A stretch of 64,000 bases of DNA from Taklimakanibacter lacteus (GTDB lineage Bacteria; Pseudomonadota; Alphaproteobacteria; Rhizobiales; Aestuariivirgaceae), in the NCBI GenBank assembly GCA_003576695.1, contig QOZQ01000006.1, positions 248,001 through 312,000 of the forward strand, written 5' to 3'. The translations under genes were made by a program, and so were the position numbers. Below, in pieces: positions 25,046 through 34,569 of this stretch. Under the pieces are notes generated by a model, which did not search any database, was not told where the DNA came from, and saw nothing but the letters and a program-made list of their open reading frames with translations. Position 1 is the first letter of the stretch. Each line of letters opens with the position of its first letter.

Positions 25046-26572
25046 ATGACACTCAGTGATTTCTCACGCCGCAAGGCAGGTCTGCTCGGTCTGGGCGCCG
25101 GGCTGGCGGCCCTGCTGCCGGTGGGAACCGCGCAGGCCGCGGCAACCATCAACAAGGGCGACACCACCTGGATGCTGGTCGCCACCATCCTCGTCATCCT
25201 GATGACCATACCGGGCCTCGCCCTCTTCTATGGCGGCCTGGTGCGCGCCAAGAACGTGCTCTCGGTCCTGACCCAGGTCTTCATCTGCTTCTCGCTGATC
25301 GGGATCCTCTGGGTCATCTACGGCTATTCGATCGCCTTCACCAACGGCACCGCCTTCTTCGGCGGCCTGTCGAAATTCTTCCTGGCGGGTGTCGACATCA
25401 ACACCATGGCCGCGACCTTCTCCAAGGAGACCTATGTGCCGGAGCTCACTTACGTGATGTTCCAGCTCACCTTCGCGGCGATCACGCCCGCCCTCATCGT
25501 CGGCGCTTTCGCCGAGCGCATGAAGTTCTCGGCCATCCTGCTTTTCCTCGTTCTGTGGTTCACCTTCGCCTATCTGCCGATGGCCCATATGGTCTGGTGG
25601 TGGGCGGGGCCGGACGCTTTCACGCTGAGCGCCGACAATATCGACGCGGTGAAGGCGGCGGTCGGCGAACAAGCCGCCACCGACTTCCTCAGCCGTCTCG
25701 CCGCGGCGACCGATGACGCCGCCAAGGCCGTCGTCTTCGGCGATTACGCGAGCGCTGTGAACGCCTCCAATGGCTGGCTCTTCAATTGGGGCGCCATCGA
25801 CTTCGCCGGCGGAACTGTCGTGCACATCAATGCCGGCATTGCCGGCCTCGTCTGCTGCCTCGTGCTCGGCAAGCGCGTCGGCTATGGCAAGGACGCCATG
25901 GCGCCGCACAGCCTGACGCTCACCCTCATCGGCGCCTCGCTGCTCTGGGTCGGCTGGTATGGTTTCAATGCCGGCTCGAATCTCGAATCCAACGGCCTCA
26001 CCGCCCTCGTCGTCCTCAACACGACGATCGCCACGGGTGCGGCGGCCCTTGCCTGGATCTTCGGCGAATGGGTGACGCGCGGCCATCCGAGCTTGCTCGG
26101 CGCGGCTTCGGGCGCCATCGCCGGCCTCGTCGCCATCACGCCGGCTTGCGGCTGGGTCGGCCCCGGTGCTGCCATCGTCATCGGCCTCATCGCCGGCCTC
26201 GTCTGCCTGTGGGCGGTGGTCTGGCTCAAGGCCAAGTTCGGCTATGACGACTCGCTCGACGTCTTCGGCGTCCATGGCGTTGGCGGCATCGTCGGCGCGC
26301 TCCTGACCGGCATCTTCGTCAACCCGGCCCTGGGCGGCATGGGCGTCACCGATTATCTCGCCACCGACACCTCCACCAAGGTGGCCGAATATGCCTTCGG
26401 AACGCAGATGACGGCGCAGATCGTCGCCGTCCTCACCGCCGTCGTCGTGTCAGGTGTCGTCAGCTTCCTGGCGCTGATGATCTGCAAGGCCGTCACCGGC
26501 CTCAGGGTCTCGGAGGCCGAGGAGCGCGAAGGCCTCGACATCTCGTCCCATGGCGAGCGCGCCTACAACTAG
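25046..26572 (+). CDS. amtB: Ammonium transporter
   Basis: Inner-membrane ammonium channel of 508 residues. A signal peptide (about 1-33, ending AQA-A) precedes the Amt core, with GLALFYGGLVRAKN, the NWGAIDFAGGTVVHINAGIAGL block and the conserved pore histidines in VHINAG and FGVHGVGG. Between the PMAHMVWWW segment and this block is an insert of about 50 residues (near 185-235), longer than in E. coli AmtB. ATG 25046 is supported by AAGGA at 25034-25038. It follows glnK and ends at a strong terminator. Confidence 0.95.
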   Translation: MTLSDFSRRKAGLLGLGAGLAALLPVGTAQAAATINKGDTTWMLVATILVILMTIPGLALFYGGLVRAKNVLSVLTQVFICFSLIGILWVIYGYSIAFTNGTAFFGGLSKFFLAGVDINTMAATFSKETYVPELTYVMFQLTFAAITPALIVGAFAERMKFSAILLFLVLWFTFAYLPMAHMVWWWAGPDAFTLSADNIDAVKAAVGEQAATDFLSRLAAATDDAAKAVVFGDYASAVNASNGWLFNWGAIDFAGGTVVHINAGIAGLVCCLVLGKRVGYGKDAMAPHSLTLTLIGASLLWVGWYGFNAGSNLESNGLTALVVLNTTIATGAAALAWIFGEWVTRGHPSLLGAASGAIAGLVAITPACGWVGPGAAIVIGLIAGLVCLWAVVWLKAKFGYDDSLDVFGVHGVGGIVGALLTGIFVNPALGGMGVTDYLATDTSTKVAEYAFGTQMTAQIVAVLTAVVVSGVVSFLALMICKAVTGLRVSEAEEREGLDISSHGERAYN

Positions 26573-26602
26573 CCGGTCCGAATCCCACCTTCGGATTGTC
26601 CG

Positions 26603-26630
26603 GGCGGAGCCGAAAGGCTCCGCCTTTTTT
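26603..26630 (+). terminator. Rho-independent terminator of glnK-amtB
   Basis: Perfect 9-base stem GGCGGAGCC / GGCTCCGCC around a GAAA tetraloop (26612-26615), followed by six T. It lies 30 bases after the amtB stop codon. Confidence 0.93.
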
Positions 26631-26659
26631 ATGCGCCTCCCACGCCCGAACAGCACGAC

Positions 26660-26711
26660 TTAACGCGGATTTAACCACGTCCCGCCAGACTCCCCGTTAA
26701 CTATTCCTTAT
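26660..26711. promoter_or_regulatory. Candidate CtrA boxes upstream of ftsK
   Basis: TTAA-CGCGGAT-TTAA at 26660-26674 is a perfect CtrA full site. A second, TTAA-CTATTCC-TTAT at 26697-26711, has one mismatch. Both are within 75 bases of the ftsK start at 26731. Binding is inferred. Confidence 0.6.
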
Positions 26712-26730
26712 CGCGACAGACGGGGTTCCA

Positions 26731-29253
26731 ATGGCGGGCCGACGCATGGCAATTGAGCACCCAATCGACACCGACGACGGTGCGGTACCGGCGGCCATAC
26801 GCCGTTTCCTGCGCAATCGCCTGATGGAGTTTCTGGGCTTCCTGTGTTTCGCGCTATGCGTCGCGGTGGGCGTGGCGCTCGCCACCTGGTCGCCCACCGA
26901 TCCTTCGCTCAACCGCGCCATCGATGGCGAGCCGCAGAATCTCTTAGGCTTCCCGGGCGCCGTCATTTCCGATCAGCTCATGCAGCTCTTCGGCATGGGC
27001 GTGATCGCCGTCATCGCGCTGCCGCTTCTGTGGAGCATGCGGCTGATGACGCATCATCCGGTCATCCGCCCGGTGCGCTCCTTCTTTGCCTGGATCCTCT
27101 TCGCCTTCGCCCTGTCGGCCTTTCTCGCCATGATTCCGCCGCCTGAGGCCTTCGCGCTCGAGGCCGGCTTCGGCGGCCAGGCCGGCGAGGTGCTCAAATC
27201 CGCGGTGCTGGCGGTGCTCAATCTGGGCTTCAAGGGCTTCTTCGCCTCGATCGTCGCCGCTGCCCTGTTCGGCTGCACCGCCGTCATGACCGGCGCCACG
27301 GCGGCTGGATATTCGCGCTCAGACGGCGCGCTTTCGGCGGCGCTCGGCTATTACATTCGCTGGGGCGCCGCCGCGCTGTGGGCCCTGCTGCGCAGCCTGC
27401 ATCAGCGCTGGCGCATGCTGCGTCAGCTGAAGGCGCAGGACAAAGCCTTCCGCGCCGCGCAGGACAAAGCCACCCGCAAGACCGGACGCGTCGAGCCCCG
27501 GCTCGACCGCAAGGCGAAGGGGAAGGCGCAGGCGCAGGAAAATCCGCCCTGGCTCAAGCTGCCTTCCGCCGAAGCCGACGAGGACATCGACGTCGAGATG
27601 GAAGGCGACGAAGCCGAGGAAGAAGAGGCGGGCGAAGAGGCGGAGGACGAGGAAGCCGCGCCGCGCCGGGTGAGTGCCCGCGCCACCCAGGCCATCAAGC
27701 AGGCCAAGCCCAGGAAGCAGCGCTCGGCCGATGATTTCGAATTGCCCTCCTTGACGCTTCTGGCCGAACCCAAGAAGAACAACCGCGCCGTCGAATTGTC
27801 GCCCGAGGTGCTGGAGCAGAATGCGCGCGCCCTTGAGGGCGTGCTCGAGGATTTCGGCGTCAGGGGCCAGATCGTCAATGTGCGCCCGGGCCCGGTGGTG
27901 ACGCTTTATGAGCTCGAGCCCGCGCCCGGCATCAAGTCGTCGCGCGTCATCAGCCTGGCCGACGATATTGCCCGCTCGATGAGCGCCGTATCGGCGCGCG
28001 TCGCGGTGGTGTCGGGCCGCAACGCCATCGGCATCGAGCTGCCGAACCCCAAGCGCGAGACGGTCTACCTGCGCGAGCTCCTGGGCTCGGAAGCCTTCGA
28101 GAAGACCAACCAGAATCTGGCGATGGCGCTCGGCAAGAATATCGGCGGCGAGCCGGTCTTCGCCGATCTCGCCCGCATGCCGCATCTGCTCATCGCCGGC
28201 ACCACCGGCTCCGGCAAGTCGGTCGGCATCAACACCATGATCCTGTCGCTGCTCTATCGGCACACGCCCGATCGCTGCAAGCTGATCATGATCGACCCCA
28301 AGATGCTCGAGCTTTCCGTCTATGAGGGCATCCCACATCTGCTCGCTCCCGTCGTCACCGATCCGCGCAAGGCCGTGGTCGCGCTCAAATGGGCGGTGCG
28401 CGAGATGGAGGACCGCTATCGCAAGATGTCGAAGGTCGGCGTGCGTAATATCGACGGCTTCAATGCCAGGCTCGAGCAGGCGCGCGAGAAGGGTCAGGCG
28501 ATGTCGCGCACGGTGCAGACCGGCTTCGATCCCGAATCGGGCGAACCGATCTTCGAGCGCGAGGAAATGGACATGTCGGCGATGCCCTATATCGTCGTCA
28601 TCATCGATGAGATGGCCGACCTCATGATGGTGGCCGGCAAGGACATCGAAGGCGCGGTGCAGCGCCTGGCGCAGATGGCGCGCGCCGCCGGCATCCATGT
28701 CGTGATGGCGACCCAGCGTCCCTCGGTCGATGTCATCACCGGCACGATCAAGGCCAATTTCCCGACCCGTATTTCCTTCCAGGTGACGTCCAAGATCGAC
28801 AGCCGCACCATCCTGGGCGAGCAGGGCGCCGAGCAGCTCTTAGGCCAGGGCGACATGCTCTATATGGCGGGTGGCGGGCGCATCTCGCGCCTGCACGGTC
28901 CCTTCGTCTCCGATGACGAGGTCGAGAAGATCGTGCGCTCGCTCAAGAAGCAGGGGGCGCCTGAATATGTGGAGGCGGTCACCGAGGAGCCCGAGGAAGG
29001 CTATGGCGAGCCGGGCAGCGGCGGCATGGGCGGCGAGGGCGGCGGCTCAGGTGATGAGCTCTATGACCAGGCGGTTGCCGTGGTGCTGCGCGACAAGAAG
29101 GTTTCGACCAGCTATATCCAGCGCCGCCTGCAGATCGGCTATAACAAGGCGGCGAGCCTGATCGAGCGCATGGAGAAGGAAGGCCTGATCTCGTCGGCCA
29201 ACGCCACGGGCAAGCGCGAGATTCTGGTTCCGGGCGACAGCGCAAGGGATTGA
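26731..29253 (+). CDS. ftsK: DNA translocase FtsK
   Basis: Septal DNA pump that clears chromosome ends and supports dimer resolution during division. The 840 residues show an N-terminal four-helix membrane domain (about 30-205), an acidic linker rich in Glu (about 280-330), the motor domain with Walker A GTTGSGKS near 490-497, Walker [14 protein letters not shown] and [13 protein letters not shown], and a C-terminal gamma winged helix (about 775-835; [20 protein letters not shown]) that reads KOPS. All parts are intact. Candidate CtrA boxes lie upstream. lolA follows on the same strand. Confidence 0.95.
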   Translation: MAGRRMAIEHPIDTDDGAVPAAIRRFLRNRLMEFLGFLCFALCVAVGVALATWSPTDPSLNRAIDGEPQNLLGFPGAVISDQLMQLFGMGVIAVIALPLLWSMRLMTHHPVIRPVRSFFAWILFAFALSAFLAMIPPPEAFALEAGFGGQAGEVLKSAVLAVLNLGFKGFFASIVAAALFGCTAVMTGATAAGYSRSDGALSAALGYYIRWGAAALWALLRSLHQRWRMLRQLKAQDKAFRAAQDKATRKTGRVEPRLDRKAKGKAQAQENPPWLKLPSAEADEDIDVEMEGDEAEEEEAGEEAEDEEAAPRRVSARATQAIKQAKPRKQRSADDFELPSLTLLAEPKKNNRAVELSPEVLEQNARALEGVLEDFGVRGQIVNVRPGPVVTLYELEPAPGIKSSRVISLADDIARSMSAVSARVAVVSGRNAIGIELPNPKRETVYLRELLGSEAFEKTNQNLAMALGKNIGGEPVFADLARMPHLLIAGTTGSGKSVGINTMILSLLYRHTPDRCKLIMIDPKMLELSVYEGIPHLLAPVVTDPRKAVVALKWAVREMEDRYRKMSKVGVRNIDGFNARLEQAREKGQAMSRTVQTGFDPESGEPIFEREEMDMSAMPYIVVIIDEMADLMMVAGKDIEGAVQRLAQMARAAGIHVVMATQRPSVDVITGTIKANFPTRISFQVTSKIDSRTILGEQGAEQLLGQGDMLYMAGGGRISRLHGPFVSDDEVEKIVRSLKKQGAPEYVEAVTEEPEEGYGEPGSGGMGGEGGGSGDELYDQAVAVVLRDKKVSTSYIQRRLQIGYNKAASLIERMEKEGLISSANATGKREILVPGDSARD

Positions 29254-29346
29254 CCGGCAGCCGATGCGGAAAGAGTTGATTCTACGGATGGTACGGTGCG
29301 TAAGGAGTGCCGCAAAAGCGCCCCCTTGTTGGGGGAAGACGGCCAA

Positions 29347-29396
29347 GCTCATCGGGCCGAAAAAGTGCATGGCGGTTTTCGGATAACCCGATGCGC
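29347..29396. repeat. Hairpin repeat, family B
   Basis: CATCGGGCCGAAAA and TTTTCGGATAACCCGATG form a long imperfect hairpin between ftsK and lolA. It shares the CCGAAA ... TTTCGGAT core and overall design of the element at 5637-5677. Confidence 0.65.
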
Positions 29397-29422
29397 CAAC
29401 AATAACGGCAAAGGAACTCATC

Positions 29423-30076
29423 GTGATGCAGCTCTTCAGCAGGAATTTCCGCGGCCTTGCCGCCGCCGCAGCCTTGGGCGCGGTGATCGCCATTGCCGGG
29501 CCCGCGGGCGCCGCGCGATCGGTCGACCTGACGGCCGACCAGTCCGCCAAGGTCAAGGAAGTCGCCGACTATATTCAGGGTTTCCGCACGCTGCGGGGCG
29601 AGTTCACCCAGGTGAGCTCCAAGGGCAATGTTTCCAAGGGCGTTTTCGTCCTGGCGAAGCCCGGCAAGATGCGCTTCGAATATGCCTCCCCCAATCCCTT
29701 CATCATCGTTTCCGACGGCACCTGGGTGACGATCAAGAACCGCGCCAAGGACAAGGCCGAGGAATATCCCTTGTCGCAGACGCCTTTGCGCCTGGTTCTC
29801 GATGACGACATCAACCTCTTGAAAGAGGCCAACATCCTCGGTGTCGAGAGCAAGGAGGGGCTTACCACCATCACCTTGCAAGACCGCAAGAAGACGGTGC
29901 CGGGCCATCTGATCCTCGTCTATGACGACGGCCGCAAGGAGTTGCAGCAATGGGTGGTCGTCGACGGCCAGGGCCGGCGCACCACAGTTTCCCTGGAAAA
30001 TATCGTTGCCGGCGGCAAGCCCGATCCCAAATTGTTCAAGATCGAGGTCAGGCGGCTTAAGGACAAAAAGAACTAG
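29423..30076 (+). CDS. lolA: Outer-membrane lipoprotein carrier protein LolA
   Basis: Periplasmic chaperone carrying lipoproteins from LolCDE to the outer membrane. The 217 residues have a signal peptide (cleavage near GAA-R, about residue 31) and the LolA fold pattern: YIQGFRTLRGEFTQVSSKG, GVFVLAKPGKMRFEYASPNPFIIVSDGTWV, and a C-terminal VDGQGRRTTVSLENI. Start is GTG 29423 or the adjacent ATG 29426, served by AAGGA at 29411-29415. It lies downstream of ftsK, as in many alphaproteobacteria. Confidence 0.9.
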   Translation: MMQLFSRNFRGLAAAAALGAVIAIAGPAGAARSVDLTADQSAKVKEVADYIQGFRTLRGEFTQVSSKGNVSKGVFVLAKPGKMRFEYASPNPFIIVSDGTWVTIKNRAKDKAEEYPLSQTPLRLVLDDDINLLKEANILGVESKEGLTTITLQDRKKTVPGHLILVYDDGRKELQQWVVVDGQGRRTTVSLENIVAGGKPDPKLFKIEVRRLKDKKN

Positions 30077-30360
30077 GTTTTCCGGGCCCAAACGGCATTT
30101 TGAGGGGATTCCGCGTCTAATCAAGTCCTTACGCCAAATAAGCAGTTTTTGTGACATGGTTTGCGCGCATTAAGCCTCGCAAATAAACATATCTGCTCTC
30201 CCGAATGTTACTGGGCCGGGCATTGAATTCCGGACACGGACTATCTAACTACTGAGCTGTATGGCGGGCTAAATCCGCACCCACGCCCCCCCGCTTGTAG
30301 GTGTTGGATCCGCTGTACGCGCCGGTCTTCCCCTCCCGGCGCAATTGCGCACGAGGCGCC

Positions 30361-30396
30361 GGGCGCCCGGACCCCGAACCGGGCGCCCAATTTTTT
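30361..30396 (+). terminator. Strong intrinsic terminator in the lolA-xth gap
   Basis: Ten-base stem GGGCGCCCGG (30361-30370) / CCGGGCGCCC (30379-30388) followed by AATTTTTT. It lies 285 bases after lolA and only 43 bases before xth, so it may end a read-through lolA transcript or a small RNA. The rest of the gap 30077-30438 shows no open gene. Confidence 0.85.
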
Positions 30397-30438
30397 GCCC
30401 TCTTGCCTGTTGCCTTTTCGCCGGGCAAGACGGCCACC

Positions 30439-31248
30439 ATGCAAAAGCTTAAAGTCGCCACCTGGAACATCAATTCGGTGCGCCTGCGCATCGGCCTCGT
30501 CTGCCGCCTGCTCCAGGAGCACGCCCCTGACGTGCTGTGCCTCCAGGAGACCAAATGCCCACAGGGCCAGTTTCCCTCCGCCCCGCTCAAGGAGCTGGGC
30601 TACGGCCACATCGCCGAATCCGGCCAGGCCGGCTATCACGGCGTCGCCATCGTCTCACGCCTGCCCTTGAGCCGGATCGCGGTACGCTCCTTCTGCCAGA
30701 AGCAGGATTGCCGACATATCGCCGCCGTCATCGGTGAGCGCGACCCGATCATCGTCCACAATCTCTATGTACCGGCCGGCGGCGACGAGCCCGACCGCAC
30801 CATCAATGAGAAATTCGGCCACAAGCTCGATTTCGTCGCCGAGCTCGAGCACTGGTTCGGCAATGGCTCGGTGCCCGAGAAGCATCACGGCATCGTCGTC
30901 GGCGATCTCAACATCGCGCCGCTCGAGAACGATGTCTGGTCGCACAAGCAGCTCCTGAAGATCGTGAGCCACACGCCGGTCGAGACGACCGGCCTCACCC
31001 GGGCGCAACAGGCCGGCGGCTGGGTCGATCTCATCCGCCAGCACATCCCGGCCGAAGAGAAGGTCTATACCTGGTGGAGCTACCGCGCACACGATTGGGA
31101 GCTGTCCAATCGCGGCCGCAGGCTTGATCACATCTGGACGACGCCCGATCTCGCCCGGCGCAGCCAGGGCATCGAGATCCTGCGCGAAGCGCGCGGCTGG
31201 AAGCAGCCCTCCGATCACGTGCCGGTCATGGCGACACTGAAGCTTTAA
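30439..31248 (+). CDS. xth: Exodeoxyribonuclease III
   Basis: AP endonuclease/3'-exonuclease of base excision repair. The 269 residues start at ATG 30439 with KVATWNINSVRLR; the metal-binding E is in LQETKCPQ, and YVPAGGD, GDLNIAP, RLDHIW and the terminal SDHVPVMATL supply the other catalytic positions of the EEP fold. An in-frame start at 30301 would add a leader that crosses the terminator and is not conserved. It is convergent with the cNMP-binding gene. Confidence 0.94.
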   Translation: MQKLKVATWNINSVRLRIGLVCRLLQEHAPDVLCLQETKCPQGQFPSAPLKELGYGHIAESGQAGYHGVAIVSRLPLSRIAVRSFCQKQDCRHIAAVIGERDPIIVHNLYVPAGGDEPDRTINEKFGHKLDFVAELEHWFGNGSVPEKHHGIVVGDLNIAPLENDVWSHKQLLKIVSHTPVETTGLTRAQQAGGWVDLIRQHIPAEEKVYTWWSYRAHDWELSNRGRRLDHIWTTPDLARRSQGIEILREARGWKQPSDHVPVMATLKL

Positions 31249-31282
31249 AGCAGGATCGGAAAAGGAACTCGCTCGGGCGGCC

Positions 31283-31759
31283 CTATCCGCGCGGGAATGA
31301 AGCGGCGTTCTCGAACAGATGACGGATCCGGTCGAAGTCATTGATCGAGCCGGCAAGCTTGCGCGACAGCACCCCCATCACGCGATTGCCGAATTCCGGA
31401 AATTCTTCCACCACGCGCATGAAGGTCTCGCGGCTGATGCGGGTGGCGGTGACCGGGGTCTTCGCCGTCACGGTCACCGAATAGGGAAGGCCGGCGATCA
31501 TGGCGAGCTCGCCCAGGAAGGCGCCGGGCCCGGCGAGCGCCACCTGGACGCGCTCCTCGCCTTTGCTGACCCATACATCGGCATCGCCGGCCAGCAGGAG
31601 ATAGGCGGCAGATCCCTTGCCGCCGGCCTTGAACAGATCCTGGCCGGCGGCGAATTCCGCCCGCTCGCTGGCAAAGGCCATGACCTGCAGATGCGCGGGT
31701 TCGCAATCCGCGAACAGCGGAATCTGTCTCAGGCTCTCGGCATTCGTCCTGACGCTCAT
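31283..31759 (-). CDS. Cyclic nucleotide-binding domain protein
   Basis: A 158-residue protein that is essentially one cNMP-binding domain (Crp/Fnr-type effector fold): LFADCEPAHLQVMA, QDLFKAGGKGSAAYLLLAGDADVWV and the phosphate-binding-cassette-like FLGELAMIAGLPYSVTVTA. No helix-turn-helix follows, so it is not a transcription factor. The usual cassette arginine is replaced by YSVTV, so nucleotide binding is doubtful. It lies between xth and the response regulator gene, an arrangement often kept in this order. Confidence 0.85.
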   Translation of the reverse strand: MSVRTNAESLRQIPLFADCEPAHLQVMAFASERAEFAAGQDLFKAGGKGSAAYLLLAGDADVWVSKGEERVQVALAGPGAFLGELAMIAGLPYSVTVTAKTPVTATRISRETFMRVVEEFPEFGNRVMGVLSRKLAGSINDFDRIRHLFENAASFPRG

Positions 31760-31914
31760 GATCGGCGCGTTGCCCGCAGACGCAGCACTAGGTTGGTCCC
31801 ATCCTCGCGAAAAGACCCCTTTACGCGAATCACCCTGATCTACCTGAGTATCACGTTGGCCGAATCAAGGGAAAAAGTCCGTCACGGCAGGCAGTGGAAA
31901 AGACCGCTCTGCGG

Positions 31915-32595
31915 TCAGGGCACCAGCTTGTAGCCGCCCGCTTCCGTCACCAGGATCTCCGCATGCGAGGGATCGCGCTCGATCTTCTGGCGCAGGCGGT
32001 AGATATGGGTCTCGAGCGTATGGGTGGTGACTCCGGCATTATAGCCCCACACATCATGCAGCAGCGTATCGCGGCCGATCACCTGCTCTTGGGCGCGGTA
32101 CAGGAACTTGATGATGGCGGTCTCCTTCTCGGTGAGGCGGACCTTCTTGGCGTCGTCGCGCACCAGGAGCTTGGCCGAGGGCTTGAACGTATAGGGCCCG
32201 ACCCGGAAGACCGCGTCCTCGCTCTGCTCGTGCTGGCGCAGATGCGCCCGGATGCGGGCGAGCAGCACGCCGAAGCGGAACGGCTTGGTGACATAGTCAT
32301 TGGCCCCGGCATCGAGGCCGAGGATCGTGTCGGAATCGGAGGTCTGCGCGGTCAGCATGATGACCGGCCCCTTGTGGCCGTTGCGCCGCATCGCCTTGCA
32401 GGCCTCGCGTCCGTCCATGTCGGGGAGATTGACATCGAGCAGGACGACATCGGCAGGCTCGCTCTTGAGCGACTTGATGCCCGACGTCGCCGTCGCGGCT
32501 TCGGCCACGATGAACTCGTCGTGCAGGGCGAATTGTTCCTTCAGCGTATCGCGCAAGACATCATCGTCATCGATGATGAGAATGCGTATGGCCAT
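31915..32595 (-). CDS. OmpR-family response regulator (CenR-like)
   Basis: A 226-residue two-component regulator. The receiver domain has the acidic pocket DDDD (9-12), phosphoacceptor D54 in LLLDVNLPDMDG and the K of NDYVTKPFRF; the C-terminal winged helix (about 135-225) has RLTEKETAIIKFLYRA and THTLETHIYRLRQKIE. The closing LVTEAGGYKLVP and the whole sequence resemble alphaproteobacterial CenR, an envelope regulator, as I recall it; that name is tentative. ATG 32595 begins directly with the receiver. It is divergent from the L,D-transpeptidase gene, which fits an envelope role. No kinase gene is nearby. Confidence 0.88.
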   Translation of the reverse strand: MAIRILIIDDDDVLRDTLKEQFALHDEFIVAEAATATSGIKSLKSEPADVVLLDVNLPDMDGREACKAMRRNGHKGPVIMLTAQTSDSDTILGLDAGANDYVTKPFRFGVLLARIRAHLRQHEQSEDAVFRVGPYTFKPSAKLLVRDDAKKVRLTEKETAIIKFLYRAQEQVIGRDTLLHDVWGYNAGVTTHTLETHIYRLRQKIERDPSHAEILVTEAGGYKLVP

Positions 32596-32680
32596 GCTTA
32601 CACCTGCTATTCCCGCTATATTGCCCCGGTGCCCATTTGATGTTTTAAGGGGCCGTTCCCGCCTTGAAAAGCCCTCGTCC

Positions 32681-33211
32681 GTGCTGAACCGACCCCTCGC
32701 TCTGATCCATGTTCGCGCCCTGTCGCCCCGGGCGAGGGATGCGGTTCTGATCGCCGGTAACCTGAGGGTTCCCTGCAAGCTCGGCCGATCGGGCCTCGCC
32801 TTCCTGAAGCGCGAAGGCGATGGGGCGACGCCGCGCGGCCTGTGGCCGATGCGGCGGGTTCTGGCGCGGCGGGAGTCATGGGGATGGCTACGGACGGCGC
32901 TGCCTTTTCGTTTCATGGCGCCGGACGACGGCTGGTGCGATGCGGTGACCGACCGCAATTACAACCGTCCCGTCAAACTCCCCTATCCGGCAAGCCATGA
33001 GGAATTATGGCGCAAGGACCATCTCTATGATGTGGTGGTCATCCTGGGTCACAATGAGCGTCCGCGTATTTCAGGCCTTGGGAGTGCCGTGTTCTTCCAC
33101 CTGGCCGACCCCGGGGGTGGGCCTACCGCAGGCTGCGTCGCGGTAGCGCCTGAGGACATGCGCAAGGTGCTGGCGTTGTGCGGGCCGAAAACCCGGATCA
33201 AGGTGTGGTAA
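32681..33211 (+). CDS. L,D-transpeptidase catalytic (YkuD) family protein
   Basis: A 176-residue protein with the YkuD active-site pattern: the histidine of FFHLADPGGGPTAG and the cysteine of GCVAV near the C-terminus, plus GDGATPRGLWPMRRVL. Members make or edit 3-3 peptidoglycan cross-links. No clear signal peptide is seen, so its location is unclear; the start GTG 32681 is uncertain. It is divergent from the CenR-like regulator and borders the accessory island. Confidence 0.82.
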   Translation: MLNRPLALIHVRALSPRARDAVLIAGNLRVPCKLGRSGLAFLKREGDGATPRGLWPMRRVLARRESWGWLRTALPFRFMAPDDGWCDAVTDRNYNRPVKLPYPASHEELWRKDHLYDVVVILGHNERPRISGLGSAVFFHLADPGGGPTAGCVAVAPEDMRKVLALCGPKTRIKVW

Positions 33212-33296
33212 CATTCAGCCTTCTGCTGAAGCACGAGCCATCGACAGCCTCGGAGACTGATGCGGGAGTAAAGATGATGCACCTATCGGTAGCAAG

Positions 33297-34160
33297 TCAG
33301 TTTGACCGCTCCCAATTTTCCAACACTGTTATTAGATCGCCAATCTCGAAATGCCTGTCAGTGACGCCCGCGGCCATCGCAGGCGTAGTGCGTAGGGCCT
33401 CATGAATGCGCACGAAATTGTAGTAGGCAAAGTGCATCCCGATTGCGTAGCAATAGCTTTCCACTTTCTTTGAGAATGCGTTGGTCAACCGCATGAGGCG
33501 GCGCGTGCTTGTCCTTGATGTAGTGGTGTGGCGTTCGACATATGATGTTCTGATAAGTGCCGGATCAAGGCTTCCGATCATTTCCTCGCGCTTCGCGCCA
33601 CCATATGCAGCGAGGCCGGGGTAACGTTCCGGCGATTCTGGCGTGGGTTGACCGGGACGCCCATAGTGCTTGTCGAGGACCGCGTGGCCAATGTCTTCCC
33701 CAAAGATGTGATCGACAGCCTTTAAATAGGAACCTGGACCATCACTGGTCAGGTGCATCCGTTCGCTGACGCGCGTGCCAAGATCTCCTAGGAATTGGCG
33801 GGCACTATCAGATGAGCGATCCCCGACAAACCATGTGGGCACAAGTTTGGTGTCAGCGTCGATAGCGACCCATGTCCATACGTCACTTGGATTCTTGGGA
33901 GAGGTATCGTTGCTGTTGGATCGCTCTGCGCAAGCGAATGACCAGATTTCATCGAGCTGCACACGCTGGCAGGTCAGCCCACGCAAAACACGGTCCTGAT
34001 ACATATCAAGAGCCTGCCCAGCATCGACTAGGAGCTTTGCGACTGTATTCTTACTTGTCCCTGCCAGCCGGGTGACAGCGCGGATTCCATTCCCCTCACA
34101 GAGCAGGTGGAGAATGCGAATGCGCTCTTCTCTGGTCAGTCTATTCATTTGCAGGAACAT
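33297..34160 (-). mobile_element. IS1-like DDE transposase
   Basis: A 287-residue transposase of the group commonly named IS1 family in alphaproteobacteria. An N-terminal helix-turn-helix (about 8-45; IRAVTRLAGTSKNTVAKLL) precedes the catalytic core with LDEIWSF (D70), VWTWVAIDADTKLVPTWFVGD and LTSDGPGSY (D140), and a C-terminal RLTNAFSKKVESYCYAIGMHFAYYNF block. M5 (34148) may be the real start. The frame is intact. I could not find convincing terminal inverted repeats or a target duplication. It opens a stretch of less GC-rich genes inserted beside the L,D-transpeptidase gene. Confidence 0.85.
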
Positions 34161-34257
34161 ACCGAGTCAAACCGCCGCAGTCAAGCATATTGGTCAGTTT
34201 AAAGCATGACTTTCATTATAGTTTGACCTATATATGACGCTGTGATAGACGGGCCTG

Positions 34258-34551
34258 ATGAAGGTCAGGCATACAAAAAAAGAGACTGAATTGGTGGAAA
34301 CGGACCAAGCCCACAAGTCGGGCCTTCCGGTCGCGGTGATCGCGGCGGCTAGGAGAAAACTTCGGTTCATTCGAGACGCCAAAGACGAGCGCGATCTAAG
34401 GGCAATGAAAAGCAACCACTTCGAGAAAATGAAAGGTTCAGAAGGTCAGTACTCCATCAGATTGAACGACCAGTACAGATTGATTCTCGAATTCGACCTG
34501 AGCTGCAATCCGCGCGAAGTCGTGATTGTGGCTATTACTGATTATCACTGA
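34258..34551 (+). CDS. HigB/RelE-type toxin
   Basis: A 97-residue protein with the HigB pattern: LRFIRDAKDERDLRAM, FEKMKGSEGQYSIRLNDQYRLILEFD and a closing strand VIVAITDYH. The Arg and Tyr residues of the RelE-like core needed for mRNA cleavage are present in similar places. It lies 18 bases before a HigA-type antitoxin gene in toxin-first order, which is diagnostic for higBA. It belongs to the AT-richer island. Activity is inferred. Confidence 0.85.
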   Translation: MKVRHTKKETELVETDQAHKSGLPVAVIAAARRKLRFIRDAKDERDLRAMKSNHFEKMKGSEGQYSIRLNDQYRLILEFDLSCNPREVVIVAITDYH

Positions 34552-34569
34552 GGGAAGGAGGTTCACATC

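Noticed and set aside
30190-30300. Minus-strand stretch with a GCGGATTTAGC start and an AGCTCAGTAG D-arm-like segment, resembling a tRNA.
   Set aside because: No acceptor stem, anticodon arm or T-arm (GGTTCGA) can be formed; it is not a tRNA and I see no clear pseudo-tRNA.
33296-34200. Direct repeat GTCAGTTT at both sides of the transposase, which could be a target duplication.
   Set aside because: The left copy overlaps the transposase stop codon and the sequences inside the copies do not form inverted ends, so it is probably chance.
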